46,883 bases of DNA from an uncultured Eubacteriales bacterium (GCA_900315875.1 ONAX01000021.1:1-46883), one strand, 5' to 3'; positions 7,990-14,926 are shown, numbered from the stretch's first letter. Notes: generated by a model from the sequence alone, not told the origin. Numbers and translations: made by a program.

Positions 7990-8031
7990 ATTCCGATACC
8001 AACAAAATGCCAGATTAAGAAAAATAATTGC

Positions 8032-8059
8032 TGTAATTATACCGGAAATGGTGTATAAT
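8032..8059 (+). promoter_or_regulatory. probable fucO promoter
   Basis: TATAAT at 8054-8059 is preceded 16 bases earlier by TGTAAT (8032-8037). The -35 match is poor, but the -10 is perfect and lies 36 bases before the start codon, with AAAGGAGG between. Confidence 0.45.
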
Positions 8060-8094
8060 ATAGATAACAAATTATTTTCTAAAGGAGGTATATT

Positions 8095-9246
8095 ATGGCT
8101 AACAGAATCATTCTTAACACCACATCTTTTCACGGGAAAGGTGCAATCAATGAGATCCCTGCTATAGCAAAATCAAAAGGGTTTGCTCATGTGTTTGTCT
8201 GTTCGGATCCCGATCTCGTGAAATTCGGTGTGACAGCAAAGGTTACTGATCTCCTGGATAATGAGGGCATTGCCTTTACGATCTATTCAGGTATCAAGCC
8301 TAATCCGACCATTGAAAATGTTAAAGACGGTGTTGAAGCTTTCAAGGCTTGCGGTGCAGATTCGATCATCACTATCGGTGGTGGTTCCTCTATGGATACC
8401 GCAAAAGCAATCGGTATTATCATCACCAACCCTGAATTTGCCAATGTTCGTTCTCTGGAAGGTGTAGCACCTACAAAGAACCATGCAGTTCCCACTATTG
8501 CAGTTCCTACAACAGCAGGCACAGCCGCTGAGGTTACGATCAACTACGTTATCACAGATGTAGAAAAAGAACGTAAGTTTGTTTGCGTTGACGAACACGA
8601 TATACCTGAGTACGCAATTGTAGATCCTGATATGATGGCTTCTATGCCTAAAGGTCTTACAGCAGCTACCGGTATGGATGCTTTAACTCACGCAATAGAA
8701 GGTTATACCACAAAGGCTGCTTGGGAAATGACTGATATGTTCCATCTCGAAGCTATTAAACTTATAGCCAAACATCTTCGCAGAGCAGTTGAGAACAATC
8801 CTGAGGACAGAGAAGGAATGGCTCTTGCTCAGTATGTTGCCGGAATTGGCTTTTCTAATGTAGGTCTCGGAATTGCTCACTCTATTGCTCATACTCTCGG
8901 GGCTCATTATGATACTCCTCACGGTGTCGCTTGTGCAATGATGCTCCCTATCGTCATGGAGTACAATCAAGAGTTCACAGGAGAAAAATACCGTGAAATA
9001 GCTAGGGCTATGGGTGTTGACGGTGTTGATAGTATGTCGCAGACAGAATACAGAAAGGCCGCTGTTGATGCAGTAAAGAAACTGTCTGCTGATGTTGGTA
9101 TTCCGGCAGTCAATGAAAAGGTCAAAGAAGAAGATCTCGACCGACTTGCAGCAGATGCGTTTGCGGATGCCTGCCGTCCCGGGAATCCCAGAGATACAAG
9201 TGTTGATGAACTGAAAGAGCTTTACAGAAAAATTATGGCAAAATAA
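8095..9246 (+). CDS. fucO: lactaldehyde reductase (iron-dependent alcohol dehydrogenase)
   Basis: 383 aa, the full length of the group III iron-containing alcohol dehydrogenases and collinear with E. coli FucO: it starts MANRIILN, then has GGGSSMDTAKAIGI for nucleotide binding, a PTTAGTAAEVTINYVITD segment and KFVCVDEHDIP. The metal ligands are present in TGMDALTHAIEGY (Asp and His) and in AHSIAHTLGAHYDTPHG (two His). It reduces L-lactaldehyde to 1,2-propanediol with NADH, the redox-balancing end step of fucose and rhamnose fermentation. No fucose genes lie beside it, so another alcohol substrate is possible. The gene has its own promoter and ends at a hairpin. Confidence 0.9.
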   Translation: MANRIILNTTSFHGKGAINEIPAIAKSKGFAHVFVCSDPDLVKFGVTAKVTDLLDNEGIAFTIYSGIKPNPTIENVKDGVEAFKACGADSIITIGGGSSMDTAKAIGIIITNPEFANVRSLEGVAPTKNHAVPTIAVPTTAGTAAEVTINYVITDVEKERKFVCVDEHDIPEYAIVDPDMMASMPKGLTAATGMDALTHAIEGYTTKAAWEMTDMFHLEAIKLIAKHLRRAVENNPEDREGMALAQYVAGIGFSNVGLGIAHSIAHTLGAHYDTPHGVACAMMLPIVMEYNQEFTGEKYREIARAMGVDGVDSMSQTEYRKAAVDAVKKLSADVGIPAVNEKVKEEDLDRLAADAFADACRPGNPRDTSVDELKELYRKIMAK

Positions 9247-9247
9247 T

Positions 9248-9291
9248 ATAGGGTGCATAACTGCGGAATAATTCCCAATTATGCCCCCTAT
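9248..9291 (+). terminator. hairpin after fucO
   Basis: ATAGGGTGCATAA (9248-9260) and TTATGCCCCCTAT (9279-9291) pair at 12 of 13 positions. There is no clear T-run, so termination is uncertain. The following 226 bases up to the tRNA show no gene, only short inverted repeats such as TCCTG...CAGGA near 9320-9340. Confidence 0.45.
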
Positions 9292-9517
9292 CGTTATGAA
9301 CAGCACCTCCATCCTCACTGTCCTGTTATCTCTGTCAGGATGACACCCCCATCTTTTCGGGTTCAGCTGTCGATTGGTTTATGAAAAGTGCAGCCTTTTA
9401 CAGCTGACGGCTCAACAGCAACCGGAAGACATATGAACAAAAAATGTTCCTACGTGAGCTGATGTATATATCCAGAACATACTGCTGACAGACTCAATAT
9501 GTTTAGATATATACGAA

Positions 9518-9601
9518 TACTGGTGATGGGACTCGAACCCACAAGAGATTATTCTCGGCAGATTTTAAGTCTGCTGTGTTTGCCTATTTCACCACACCAG
9601 T
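9518..9601 (-). tRNA. tRNA-Leu (anticodon UAA)
   Basis: Read on the minus strand, the acceptor stem ACTGGTG pairs with CACCAGT, followed by discriminator A; CCA is not encoded. The D arm is TGGTGAAATAGGCAAACAC. The anticodon stem GCAGA/TCTGC encloses the loop CTTAAAA with anticodon TAA. A class II variable arm (GAGA/TCTC) and a T arm with GGGTTCGAGTCCC complete an 84-base serine/leucine-type tRNA. It reads UUA codons. A tiny peptide frame and the small-RNA locus lie directly upstream on the same strand. Confidence 0.95.
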
Positions 9602-9617
9602 AAACAAAAAAAGAATG

Positions 9618-9677
9618 TTATTTAGGGTCTATGCCCTCGATACCAATTAACAAACATACGATCCCTCCACGCGTCAT
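9618..9677 (-). CDS. candidate 19-aa peptide upstream of tRNA-Leu
   Basis: An ATG ending at 9677 is preceded by AAAGGTGG (about 9684-9691) at ideal spacing and opens a frame of 19 codons, MTRGGIVCLLIGIEGIDPK, with a stop just before a T-rich stretch and the tRNA. The centre is hydrophobic. The quality of the ribosome binding site is the main evidence; a frame this short is otherwise expected by chance. It could be a leader peptide of the tRNA transcript or a small membrane peptide. I do not recognise it. It is on the same strand as the 29-codon frame at 9781-9870. Confidence 0.35.
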   Translation of the reverse strand: MTRGGIVCLLIGIEGIDPK

Positions 9678-9697
9678 AATAATCCACCTTTCTTTTC

Positions 9698-9726
9698 TTG
9701 ACATTTATCTTTATTCGTGCTAAGAT
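9698..9726 (+). promoter_or_regulatory. near-consensus promoter of a small RNA
   Basis: TTGACA (9698-9703), exactly 17 bases, then TAAGAT (9721-9726) with TG one base before it. It is one of the best promoters in the window, yet no protein start with a ribosome binding site follows within 70 bases; an intrinsic terminator does. Confidence 0.7.
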
Positions 9727-9732
9727 GTAATC

Positions 9733-9796
9733 AAGGGAGATACTTTTTACTTTTAACCGCTGGTTTCAGTTTGCACGCTGTCAGCGGTTATTTTTT
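9733..9796 (+). ncRNA. predicted small RNA, about 65 bases
   Basis: The transcript from the promoter at 9698-9726 should begin near 9733 and end in the T-run at 9791-9796 after the stem AACCGCTG/CAGCGGTT. It contains no start codon. It is antisense to the last codons and the 3' region of the 29-codon minus-strand frame at 9781-9870, the same tail-to-tail overlap seen in TxpA/RatA and BsrG/SR4 type I toxin-antitoxin pairs. The existence of the RNA is a prediction from promoter plus terminator; its role is inference. Confidence 0.5.
9755..9796 (+). terminator. intrinsic terminator of the small RNA
   Basis: AACCGCTG (9755-9762) pairs with CAGCGGTT (9782-9789), followed by A and six T. On the minus strand the bases after the stem are A-rich, so it works only rightward. 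Confidence 0.7.
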
Positions 9797-9870
9797 ATTT
9801 CTTCAAGCATTTCAGCTATGTAGAATAGTAGTTCTATTATCAGCTTTAATAGCTCCTGCAACTTACCCAC
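9781..9870 (-). CDS. candidate 29-aa amphipathic peptide (possible type I toxin)
   Basis: The minus-strand frame from GTG (9870) or TTG (9861) to TGA (9783-9781) encodes an almost pure amphipathic helix: LQELLKLIIELLFYIAEM, then LEEIKNNR. GGTGGG at 9871-9866 sits four bases before the TTG, which makes the 26-codon version plausible. Small hydrophobic or amphipathic peptides opposed by an antisense RNA are the hallmark of type I toxin-antitoxin loci, and the predicted small RNA at 9733-9796 overlaps its 3' end. There is no ATG and no database support, so this remains a hypothesis. Confidence 0.35.
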   Translation of the reverse strand: MGKLQELLKLIIELLFYIAEMLEEIKNNR

Positions 9871-9943
9871 CAGATTTCTTGACCTTGGTTTACTTTCCTT
9901 TCCGTTTTACTCTGGTTTTGTATCTCCCTTGCTTACTATAATT

Positions 9944-9972
9944 ATTATACTATAATTGTACACTTATATTAA
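9944..9972 (-). promoter_or_regulatory. candidate leftward promoter for the peptide transcript
   Basis: On the minus strand TTAATA (9972-9967), 17 bases, TATAAT (9949-9944). The -10 is perfect and the -35 is moderate. The transcript would begin about where the 17-base repeat starts and run through both tiny frames toward tRNA-Leu. Confidence 0.4.
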
Positions 9973-10006
9973 GATGGAATATTGCATAAACTTGTACACT
10001 TATATT
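9956..10006. promoter_or_regulatory. 15-base direct repeats, likely operator of the RHH gene
   Basis: TTGTACACTTATATT occurs exactly twice, at 9956-9970 and 9992-10006, with starts 36 bases apart. The second copy can act as a -35 (TTGTAC) for a TATATA at 10014-10019, spacing 16. Ribbon-helix-helix repressors bind paired direct repeats at their own promoters, and such a protein is encoded 65 bases downstream. Confidence 0.55.
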
Positions 10007-10070
10007 TGTATAATATATATAGTTGAACAATTATATAATATATGTTATACTTCTTTTAGAGGTGATTATT

Positions 10071-10295
10071 ATGTCTAAAGCTCAAACAAGAGCCAGTAAC
10101 AAGTATCAGTCTAAAGCGTATGACCGTATTGCTTTACTTGTCAAAAAAGGTCAACGTGAAATAATCAAAGCCCACGCAGAAGCGCAAGGAAAAAGTCTAA
10201 ACGCATATATTAACGACCTTATAGTCGCAGATATGGCAAAAACGGCTTCCCGTGATAATTTTGTCGCTGATGGTCACGGCGTAGATAGTGAATGA
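10071..10295 (+). CDS. small ribbon-helix-helix (Arc/CopG-like) DNA-binding protein
   Basis: 74 aa, from the ATG at 10071 with AGAGGTG upstream; a TTG at 10023 lies in the promoter region. Residues about 18-50 read YDRIALLVKKGQREIIKAHAEAQGKSLNAYINDLI, the strand-helix-helix pattern of Arc/CopG/MetJ-type dimers (beta strand RIALLVKKGQ, then two helices, with the GKSLNAYIND turn typical of the family). The tail is acidic and polar. Such proteins are antitoxins, plasmid copy regulators or autorepressors; here no toxin gene follows, and a tyrosine recombinase converges on it. The direct repeats at 9956-10006 are the likely target. Confidence 0.78.
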   Translation: MSKAQTRASNKYQSKAYDRIALLVKKGQREIIKAHAEAQGKSLNAYINDLIVADMAKTASRDNFVADGHGVDSE

Positions 10296-10402
10296 CGGCG
10301 GCTCTTTTCCCCATTCTTATTTATAATCTGACAAAGCCCATATCCCCGATTATAAAAATATACAGGACTGCATTACAGTTCTGTATATTTTTTCTGCAAT
10401 AT

Positions 10403-11398
10403 TTATTTGACATTTGCCAGCGGGTTTGCATTAAGTCCCTTTGTAACCTGTTCATTTGCAACGTGTGTGTATATTTGAGTGGTTCCCAGATTTGAATGTC
10501 CCAGGATAACCTGCAGGGTTCTGATATCCACCCCGCCTTTCTGATACATCAGTGTTGCCGCTGTGTGCCTCAGCTTATGCGGTGAATAACCCTGATTTCC
10601 GAGCCCGATCTTTTCCAGATAATGGTTCACCATATGATATACGCCTTTGCTTGTAATACGACAGTTCTTCCTGCTGATAAACAGTGCGTTTTTATCCGTT
10701 ATCCCGTCAACCGGTCTGACCTTGAGATATTCATTCAACGCTCTCACACAAGCAGGATTAAGTGTAAGTATTCTTTCCTTATTGCCTTTACCTCTGATTT
10801 TGATTACATATTCGCTGTTAATATCGGAAAGATTGATACCAACCAGTTCCGATAATCTTAGTCCGCAGTTTAAAAAGAATACAAGAATACAGTAATCTCT
10901 TTCCTTAAATTCACCGTCAACAGCTTCCAATAATCTCAGGCTGTCCTCAAGAGTTAGATATTTGGGCAGGCTTTTCTTTGTTTTTGGTGCTTCAAGTTGT
11001 TCTGTCGGGTTGTACGATAATTTATTTGTCTTAACTGTAAGATAATTGAAAAAATCCTTTAAGCTAGTTGTCTTGCGTGCCCTTGTGGTGGAAGCATTAT
11101 TTCTTTCGTCCTTGCAGTAGTTCAGAAACAGAAGAATTTCTGAAAATGTGACCGATTTTACCATTTTAAGATCGACGCAGGAAATGTCTATTTCATCAAC
11201 CGGAATATCCTTGTCTATAAGACCTCTGTCCTTAATGATAAAACGAAAAAAGGTTCTTAAATCACGATAATATTCTTCGGCGGTAAGTGATGATCTACCC
11301 TTGATATTTTCAATATAATTCAGGAATTCAAGAATAACAGGCGGTGCTTCCTTATAAATTTTATAACCCAAAAGAATCAGCTCCTCATCGTGCAACAC
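10403..11398 (-). CDS. tyrosine recombinase (XerC/XerD-like)
   Basis: 331 aa. An N-terminal SAM-like core-binding domain (EFLNYIENIKGRSSLTAEEYYRDL) is followed by a full catalytic domain: Arg in NCGLRLSELVGI, Lys in IRGKGNKERIL, HKLRHT, and GHSNLGTTQIYTH with the nucleophilic Tyr. It cuts and rejoins DNA at specific sites. Length and organisation fit XerC/XerD or a small integrase. The likely start is GTG at 11398; there is no good ribosome binding site, and the frame opens 12 bases after the stop of the PatB-type gene on the same strand, so translation may be coupled. It lies 800 bases from a tRNA-Leu, a usual integration target, but no attachment repeat was seen. Confidence 0.85.
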   Translation of the reverse strand: MLHDEELILLGYKIYKEAPPVILEFLNYIENIKGRSSLTAEEYYRDLRTFFRFIIKDRGLIDKDIPVDEIDISCVDLKMVKSVTFSEILLFLNYCKDERNNASTTRARKTTSLKDFFNYLTVKTNKLSYNPTEQLEAPKTKKSLPKYLTLEDSLRLLEAVDGEFKERDYCILVFFLNCGLRLSELVGINLSDINSEYVIKIRGKGNKERILTLNPACVRALNEYLKVRPVDGITDKNALFISRKNCRITSKGVYHMVNHYLEKIGLGNQGYSPHKLRHTAATLMYQKGGVDIRTLQVILGHSNLGTTQIYTHVANEQVTKGLNANPLANVK

Positions 11399-11410
11399 AT
11401 TGCCGCAGTC

Positions 11411-12907
11411 TTATATCAATTTTATCTCAATTCCGACTACGCTGTACTTCTCCTGCTGTTCTGAAGAATAGTACTTTGACATATCCCCCGGATTTGCAGT
11501 GTCTATATTATTATCTGTATAACCACATTTTAATAGAGACAAGTTTTTATAAAGATCTTCAAAATCTTTAAATACATATAACTTTTCAACCTTCGATAAA
11601 AGAATATTTCCATCTTCGGTATTTACAAACTCTATCCGATCTCCCGGCTTTATTGACTGTCTTTTTTCATCATATAATCTGAGTTCAATTGTTTTTTGGC
11701 CTGATTTTATCATTTTGAATGGTTCGGGATTTAAATTCATCCTATGTTTATGACTAAAAGATTGAATATATTTTTTTAATCTTTTCAATCCATCCATCAA
11801 AACAGACTCAGGACAGGCAACGTTCATTCTCAGAAAACTTTTTCCGCCCTTTCCGTAATAGCTTCCTGCCATAACAAACAATCCTGTTGATTTGCGCAGA
11901 CCTGATGCTATTACTTTACTGTCTGTTCTGAGTCCGGAGCAATCAAGCCACAGCAGATATGTTGCATCACCCCATATAAGCTTTATCTGAGGTATTTCTG
12001 TCTCAATGAAAGTTTTGACTATAAGCTTGTTTTTATAGACGTATTCGTTCATTTCATCAAGCCAGCCTCTTCCCTTTGTGAATGCAGCTATGGCGGCAGT
12101 TGAGGCGAAGGTGTTCGGCATTGAAAGCTCGTCTTTTTCAAGAGCCGCTGAAATGCGGCTTCTCAGCTTCTTATTTGGAATATACAATGCGGATGTCTGC
12201 AGTCCCGCAAGGTTAAACGCCTTTGTCGGGGCAATGCATGTAATGCTGATTTCCTTATTTAATTCTGAAACGGATGTAAAAGGAATGTACTGCCTGCCAG
12301 GAGTAATAATGTCACAGTGGATTTCATCAGAAATAACGGTTACACCATGCTTTGCACAAAGCTGACCAATTCTTTCAAGATCTGACTTATCCCATATGTT
12401 TCCGGTAGGATTCTGGGGATTACATACAATCATCATACATGCCATTGTGTCACGCAGAGCATTTTCAAGACGTTCAAAATTGATTCTGTAACTCTGTCCG
12501 TCGTAATCCATTTCCACCTCGAGGACCTGTCTGCCGTTGTTTTCAATACAATAAAAGAAATGGTTGTAATTCGGAGTCAGCAGGATTATCTTTTCACCCG
12601 GAGAAGTAAGCTGTCGTATCATAGACGATATTGCCGGAACAACACCCGGGCAGAAAAGCAGGCTATTTCTGTCCATGCTGATGCCGTGATAACGCTTCCA
12701 CCAGTTGATGTAGGAATCGTACCATTCGTCACACAGCTTGCTGTAGCCGAAAACAGGGTGATTTGTGCGCTCTGTGATGGCCTCAGCTATTTCAGGTGCT
12801 ACAGAAAAATCCATATCTGCCACCCACATTGGAAGCTCGTTCTCTGCGACATCCCATTTAATAGAATCGGTGTTACGGCGATTTATAACATTATCAAAAT
12901 CATACAT
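11411..12907 (-). CDS. patB: PatB/MalY-type C-S lyase fused to an ASCH domain
   Basis: 498 aa. Residues 1-388 are a complete fold-type I PLP enzyme of the MalY/PatB group (cystathionine beta-lyase/aminotransferase): WVADMDFSVAPEI, CNPQNPTGNIW, SDEIHCDI, and the PLP lysine in APTKAFNLAGLQ, ending at KKYIQSF. Only four residues later begins a whole ASCH domain (MNLNPEPFKMIKSGQKTIEL, then RLYDEKRQ, and SKYYSSEQQEKYSVVGIEI), an RNA-binding-like fold. The family normally has about 390 residues, so the fusion is unusual. One extra T in the run at the junction would make a TAG right after KKYIQSF, so a single-base deletion may have joined two genes. The lyase splits cystathionine or cystine-type substrates; the joint role is unknown. 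Confidence 0.85.
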   Translation of the reverse strand: MYDFDNVINRRNTDSIKWDVAENELPMWVADMDFSVAPEIAEAITERTNHPVFGYSKLCDEWYDSYINWWKRYHGISMDRNSLLFCPGVVPAISSMIRQLTSPGEKIILLTPNYNHFFYCIENNGRQVLEVEMDYDGQSYRINFERLENALRDTMACMMIVCNPQNPTGNIWDKSDLERIGQLCAKHGVTVISDEIHCDIITPGRQYIPFTSVSELNKEISITCIAPTKAFNLAGLQTSALYIPNKKLRSRISAALEKDELSMPNTFASTAAIAAFTKGRGWLDEMNEYVYKNKLIVKTFIETEIPQIKLIWGDATYLLWLDCSGLRTDSKVIASGLRKSTGLFVMAGSYYGKGGKSFLRMNVACPESVLMDGLKRLKKYIQSFSHKHRMNLNPEPFKMIKSGQKTIELRLYDEKRQSIKPGDRIEFVNTEDGNILLSKVEKLYVFKDFEDLYKNLSLLKCGYTDNNIDTANPGDMSKYYSSEQQEKYSVVGIEIKLI

Positions 12908-13003
12908 ATTGACTACCCCTGATTTATAGCTTTGTTACTCATATTGTACCACGTAATCAGTTATTCATCAAGGACAAACATTTCAAAACTGAGTACAGAG
13001 TGT

Positions 13004-13039
13004 AAAAATCCGGACAGTCCGCTGTCGGACTATCCGGAT
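13004..13039 (-). terminator. terminator of the lipoprotein gene
   Basis: ATCCGGACAGTCCG (13009-13022) and CGGACTATCCGGAT (13026-13039) pair almost perfectly; on the minus strand five T follow the stem. It ends the gene that stops at 13056. Confidence 0.75.
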
Positions 13040-13055
13040 AGTTAATAAGCACTTA

Positions 13056-13691
13056 TCAGTCTTTGGTTTCGATTGTGTATTCCTTGCCCTCGACATACTT
13101 CAAACCATTAGTTCTCGGGTACTGATGCTTCTTTGTGCCACTTGTATTATCGTTGAAAATAATGAGCGGACTCGGGATATCAGCAACATCCAGCGTAGCA
13201 CTGAAAGTTCCGTCGCCGTTGTCTGTCATCTTAGCACCAGGCCATGCTTCATTTTCAACCTTGTCGCCCTCTCCGGCATAAACGTATGCGTATACTTCAC
13301 TGCCCCAATCATCAGGCTTTGTAAATTTAACTGCAGTAGCGGATGTGCTTGTGCTGGTTTCTGCTGCTGATGATTCAGCGACACTTGCTTCAGCAGAAGA
13401 TTCAGCAGTGCTCGCTTCAGCAGAAGATTCAGCAGTGCTCGCTTCAGCGGAAGATTCAGCAGTGCTCGCTTCAGCGGAAGATTCAGCAGTGCTTGCTGCT
13501 GCAGAAGACTCTGTACCTGCTGCGCCAGAATCTGAAGTCTGTGCTGCCGGTGCAGCTGCTGATGACTCCGGAGCGGTTGTGGGAGCACCCGTTACAGGAT
13601 CAAGATATGTAGTTTTTCCCTGACATGCAGCAAGCGACAGCGTAAGCATAGCTGCAAACGCAATGGCTGCTGCGCCCGTTATTTTTTTCAT
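13056..13691 (-). CDS. lipoprotein with Ala/Glu/Ser repeats and a starch-binding-like domain
   Basis: 211 aa. It begins with a lipoprotein signal, MKKITGAAAIAFAAMLTLSL followed by AAC, where the Cys (residue 23) is the lipidation site. Residues 24-117 are a low-complexity spacer of Ala, Ser, Glu and Thr containing tandem AESSAEAST units. The last 95 residues (WGSEVYAYVYAG, NEAWPGAKMTDNGDGTFSATL, then SPLIIFNDNTSGTKKHQYP) match the layout of CBM26/CBM25-like starch-binding modules: a Trp, the aromatic YAYVYA strand, AWPG and an IFND strand. It is probably anchored outside the membrane and holds starch or a related glucan. It has its own promoter and terminator. The carbohydrate is inferred from the fold pattern only. 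Confidence 0.85.
   Translation of the reverse strand: MKKITGAAAIAFAAMLTLSLAACQGKTTYLDPVTGAPTTAPESSAAAPAAQTSDSGAAGTESSAAASTAESSAEASTAESSAEASTAESSAEASTAESSAEASVAESSAAETSTSTSATAVKFTKPDDWGSEVYAYVYAGEGDKVENEAWPGAKMTDNGDGTFSATLDVADIPSPLIIFNDNTSGTKKHQYPRTNGLKYVEGKEYTIETKD
13387..13494 (-). repeat. 27-base tandem repeat, four copies
   Basis: Four units of 27 bases (nine codons, the AESSAEAST repeat of the lipoprotein) run from 13387 to 13494 with only one or two base changes between units. A partial, diverged unit flanks each side. Such near-identical units can change copy number by slippage and alter spacer length. Confidence 0.8.
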
Positions 13692-13738
13692 TTTTCGTTA
13701 CCTCCATAAATATATTAAGGCGTAATTATCATACGTTA

Positions 13739-13768
13739 ATTATATCACAGGACTGACTTCAATTTCAA
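13739..13768 (-). promoter_or_regulatory. promoter of the lipoprotein gene
   Basis: On the minus strand TTGAAA (13768-13763), 18 bases, TATAAT (13744-13739), followed by a TATGGAGG ribosome binding site before the ATG ending at 13691. Confidence 0.6.
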
Positions 13769-13832
13769 TATAAATTGCAAAAAATATCAAGAAATATGTA
13801 AACTATGGTTATTTTTGACTAATAAATTTTAA

Positions 13833-14747
13833 TTATTTGCTGTCGGTGTTCTTTTTTTCATTTTTTGCAACGAAAAAGCCTTTTTTGTTATTATACATGA
13901 ACATGAGTATTGCTGCGGTTATAATGATAAGGTAGCCTGCAATACTCAGCAGGTCCGGCATCTCTCCGAGAATGAACAATCCGAGCATAGTCGCAAAAAT
14001 GATCTGGGAATAGTCATATACCGATATTTCCTTTGCAGGGGCGTGACAGTAGGCTGCAGTTATCGAAAACTGACCGCCTGCAGCAGAAAGACCGGCTCCC
14101 AACAGCATGAGCAGTTGAAAAAGTGACATCGGATGAAAATCAAAGATCAGAAAAGGAAGCATTGTTATACATGAAAAACCGGAAAAGAAAAAAACAATGA
14201 GAGATCCGTTCTCCCCTTTTTTTCCGAGGATACGAACCATTGTATATGCAAAGCCAGCGCACATTCCTCCGAAAAGCCCCAGTGCAGAGGGCAGCAGTTC
14301 TGTATTGCTGAAGCTTGGTTTAATAACAAGAAGTGCACCCGAAAATGCAAGAAATACAATTGCGCCCTGAAGCAATGAAAGTTTTTCTTTGATAATTATC
14401 AAAGAAAAGATAATTACGAAGAACGGGGACATTTTATTCAGTATTGAAGCATCCGCTAAAGGTATATGGTCAATTGCATAAAAGTTGCAGACTATTCCGA
14501 GGGTGCCTATCGCTGAACGCAGAAATAAAAACGGGAGGCTGCCCTTTTTCCACCTGAAACTGTTTTTGTTTTTCAAAAGTATTATCAATGCAAAGATAAC
14601 TGCAACAAAATTTCTGAAAAAGCTTTTCTGCATTGACGGAAGATCACCGGACAATCTTACAAACAGGTTCATGCATGCAAAGCAGAAGGCAGAAATGATA
14701 ATATATATTATTGCAAGATTACCGGGACTTATTTTTTTTACTTTCAA
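13833..14747 (-). CDS. EamA/DMT-family transporter
   Basis: 304 aa, ten predicted membrane helices in two EamA repeats (residues about 10-145 and 155-295), the drug/metabolite transporter plan. Recognisable elements are the first helix IIYIIISAFCFACMNLFVRL, SFFRNFVAVIFALIILL, and the second-repeat GGQFSITAAYCHAPAKEISVYDYSQIIFATMLGLFILGE. It probably exports an amino acid or metabolite across the cytoplasmic membrane; the substrate cannot be read from sequence. The start is TTG at 14747 with a weak GGTGAT box; no ATG fits the first helix better. The C-terminus is basic (cytoplasmic). It is a single gene. Confidence 0.85.
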   Translation of the reverse strand: MKVKKISPGNLAIIYIIISAFCFACMNLFVRLSGDLPSMQKSFFRNFVAVIFALIILLKNKNSFRWKKGSLPFLFLRSAIGTLGIVCNFYAIDHIPLADASILNKMSPFFVIIFSLIIIKEKLSLLQGAIVFLAFSGALLVIKPSFSNTELLPSALGLFGGMCAGFAYTMVRILGKKGENGSLIVFFFSGFSCITMLPFLIFDFHPMSLFQLLMLLGAGLSAAGGQFSITAAYCHAPAKEISVYDYSQIIFATMLGLFILGEMPDLLSIAGYLIIITAAILMFMYNNKKGFFVAKNEKKNTDSK

Positions 14748-14926
14748 ATCTTATCACCACCATATTTATTCTATCATACTTTTCCGGATTTTTGAATAAT
14801 AATTTTTCTTTGAAATATAGTGTAACCATAATTATTATTTATAAGCCATTTAAGAGTAATTCCGTTTATTTTAACAAATTATGATATAAATATTTATATA
14901 AAAGAAAAAATGCGAAGAATTTATTC

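Larger units (their letters stand above)
9727..9936. repeat. 17-base inverted repeats at the 5' ends of two convergent transcripts
   Basis: GTAATCAAGGGAGATAC at 9727-9743 recurs in reverse complement at 9920-9936 with one mismatch (GTAAGCAAGGGAGATAC on the minus strand). Each copy lies just downstream of a predicted promoter pointing inward, so both convergent RNAs would carry nearly the same 5' sequence. The purine core AAGGGAG resembles a ribosome binding site. Confidence 0.55.

Noticed and set aside
9717..9941. Plus-strand frame of 74 codons across the small-RNA locus
   Set aside because: No ribosome binding site; it begins within the promoter and crosses a terminator. The region is better explained by a small RNA and a minus-strand peptide.
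10403..11398. A dif site or tRNA-derived attachment site for the tyrosine recombinase
   Set aside because: No sequence resembling the Firmicute dif core and no duplicate of the tRNA-Leu end was seen near the gene.
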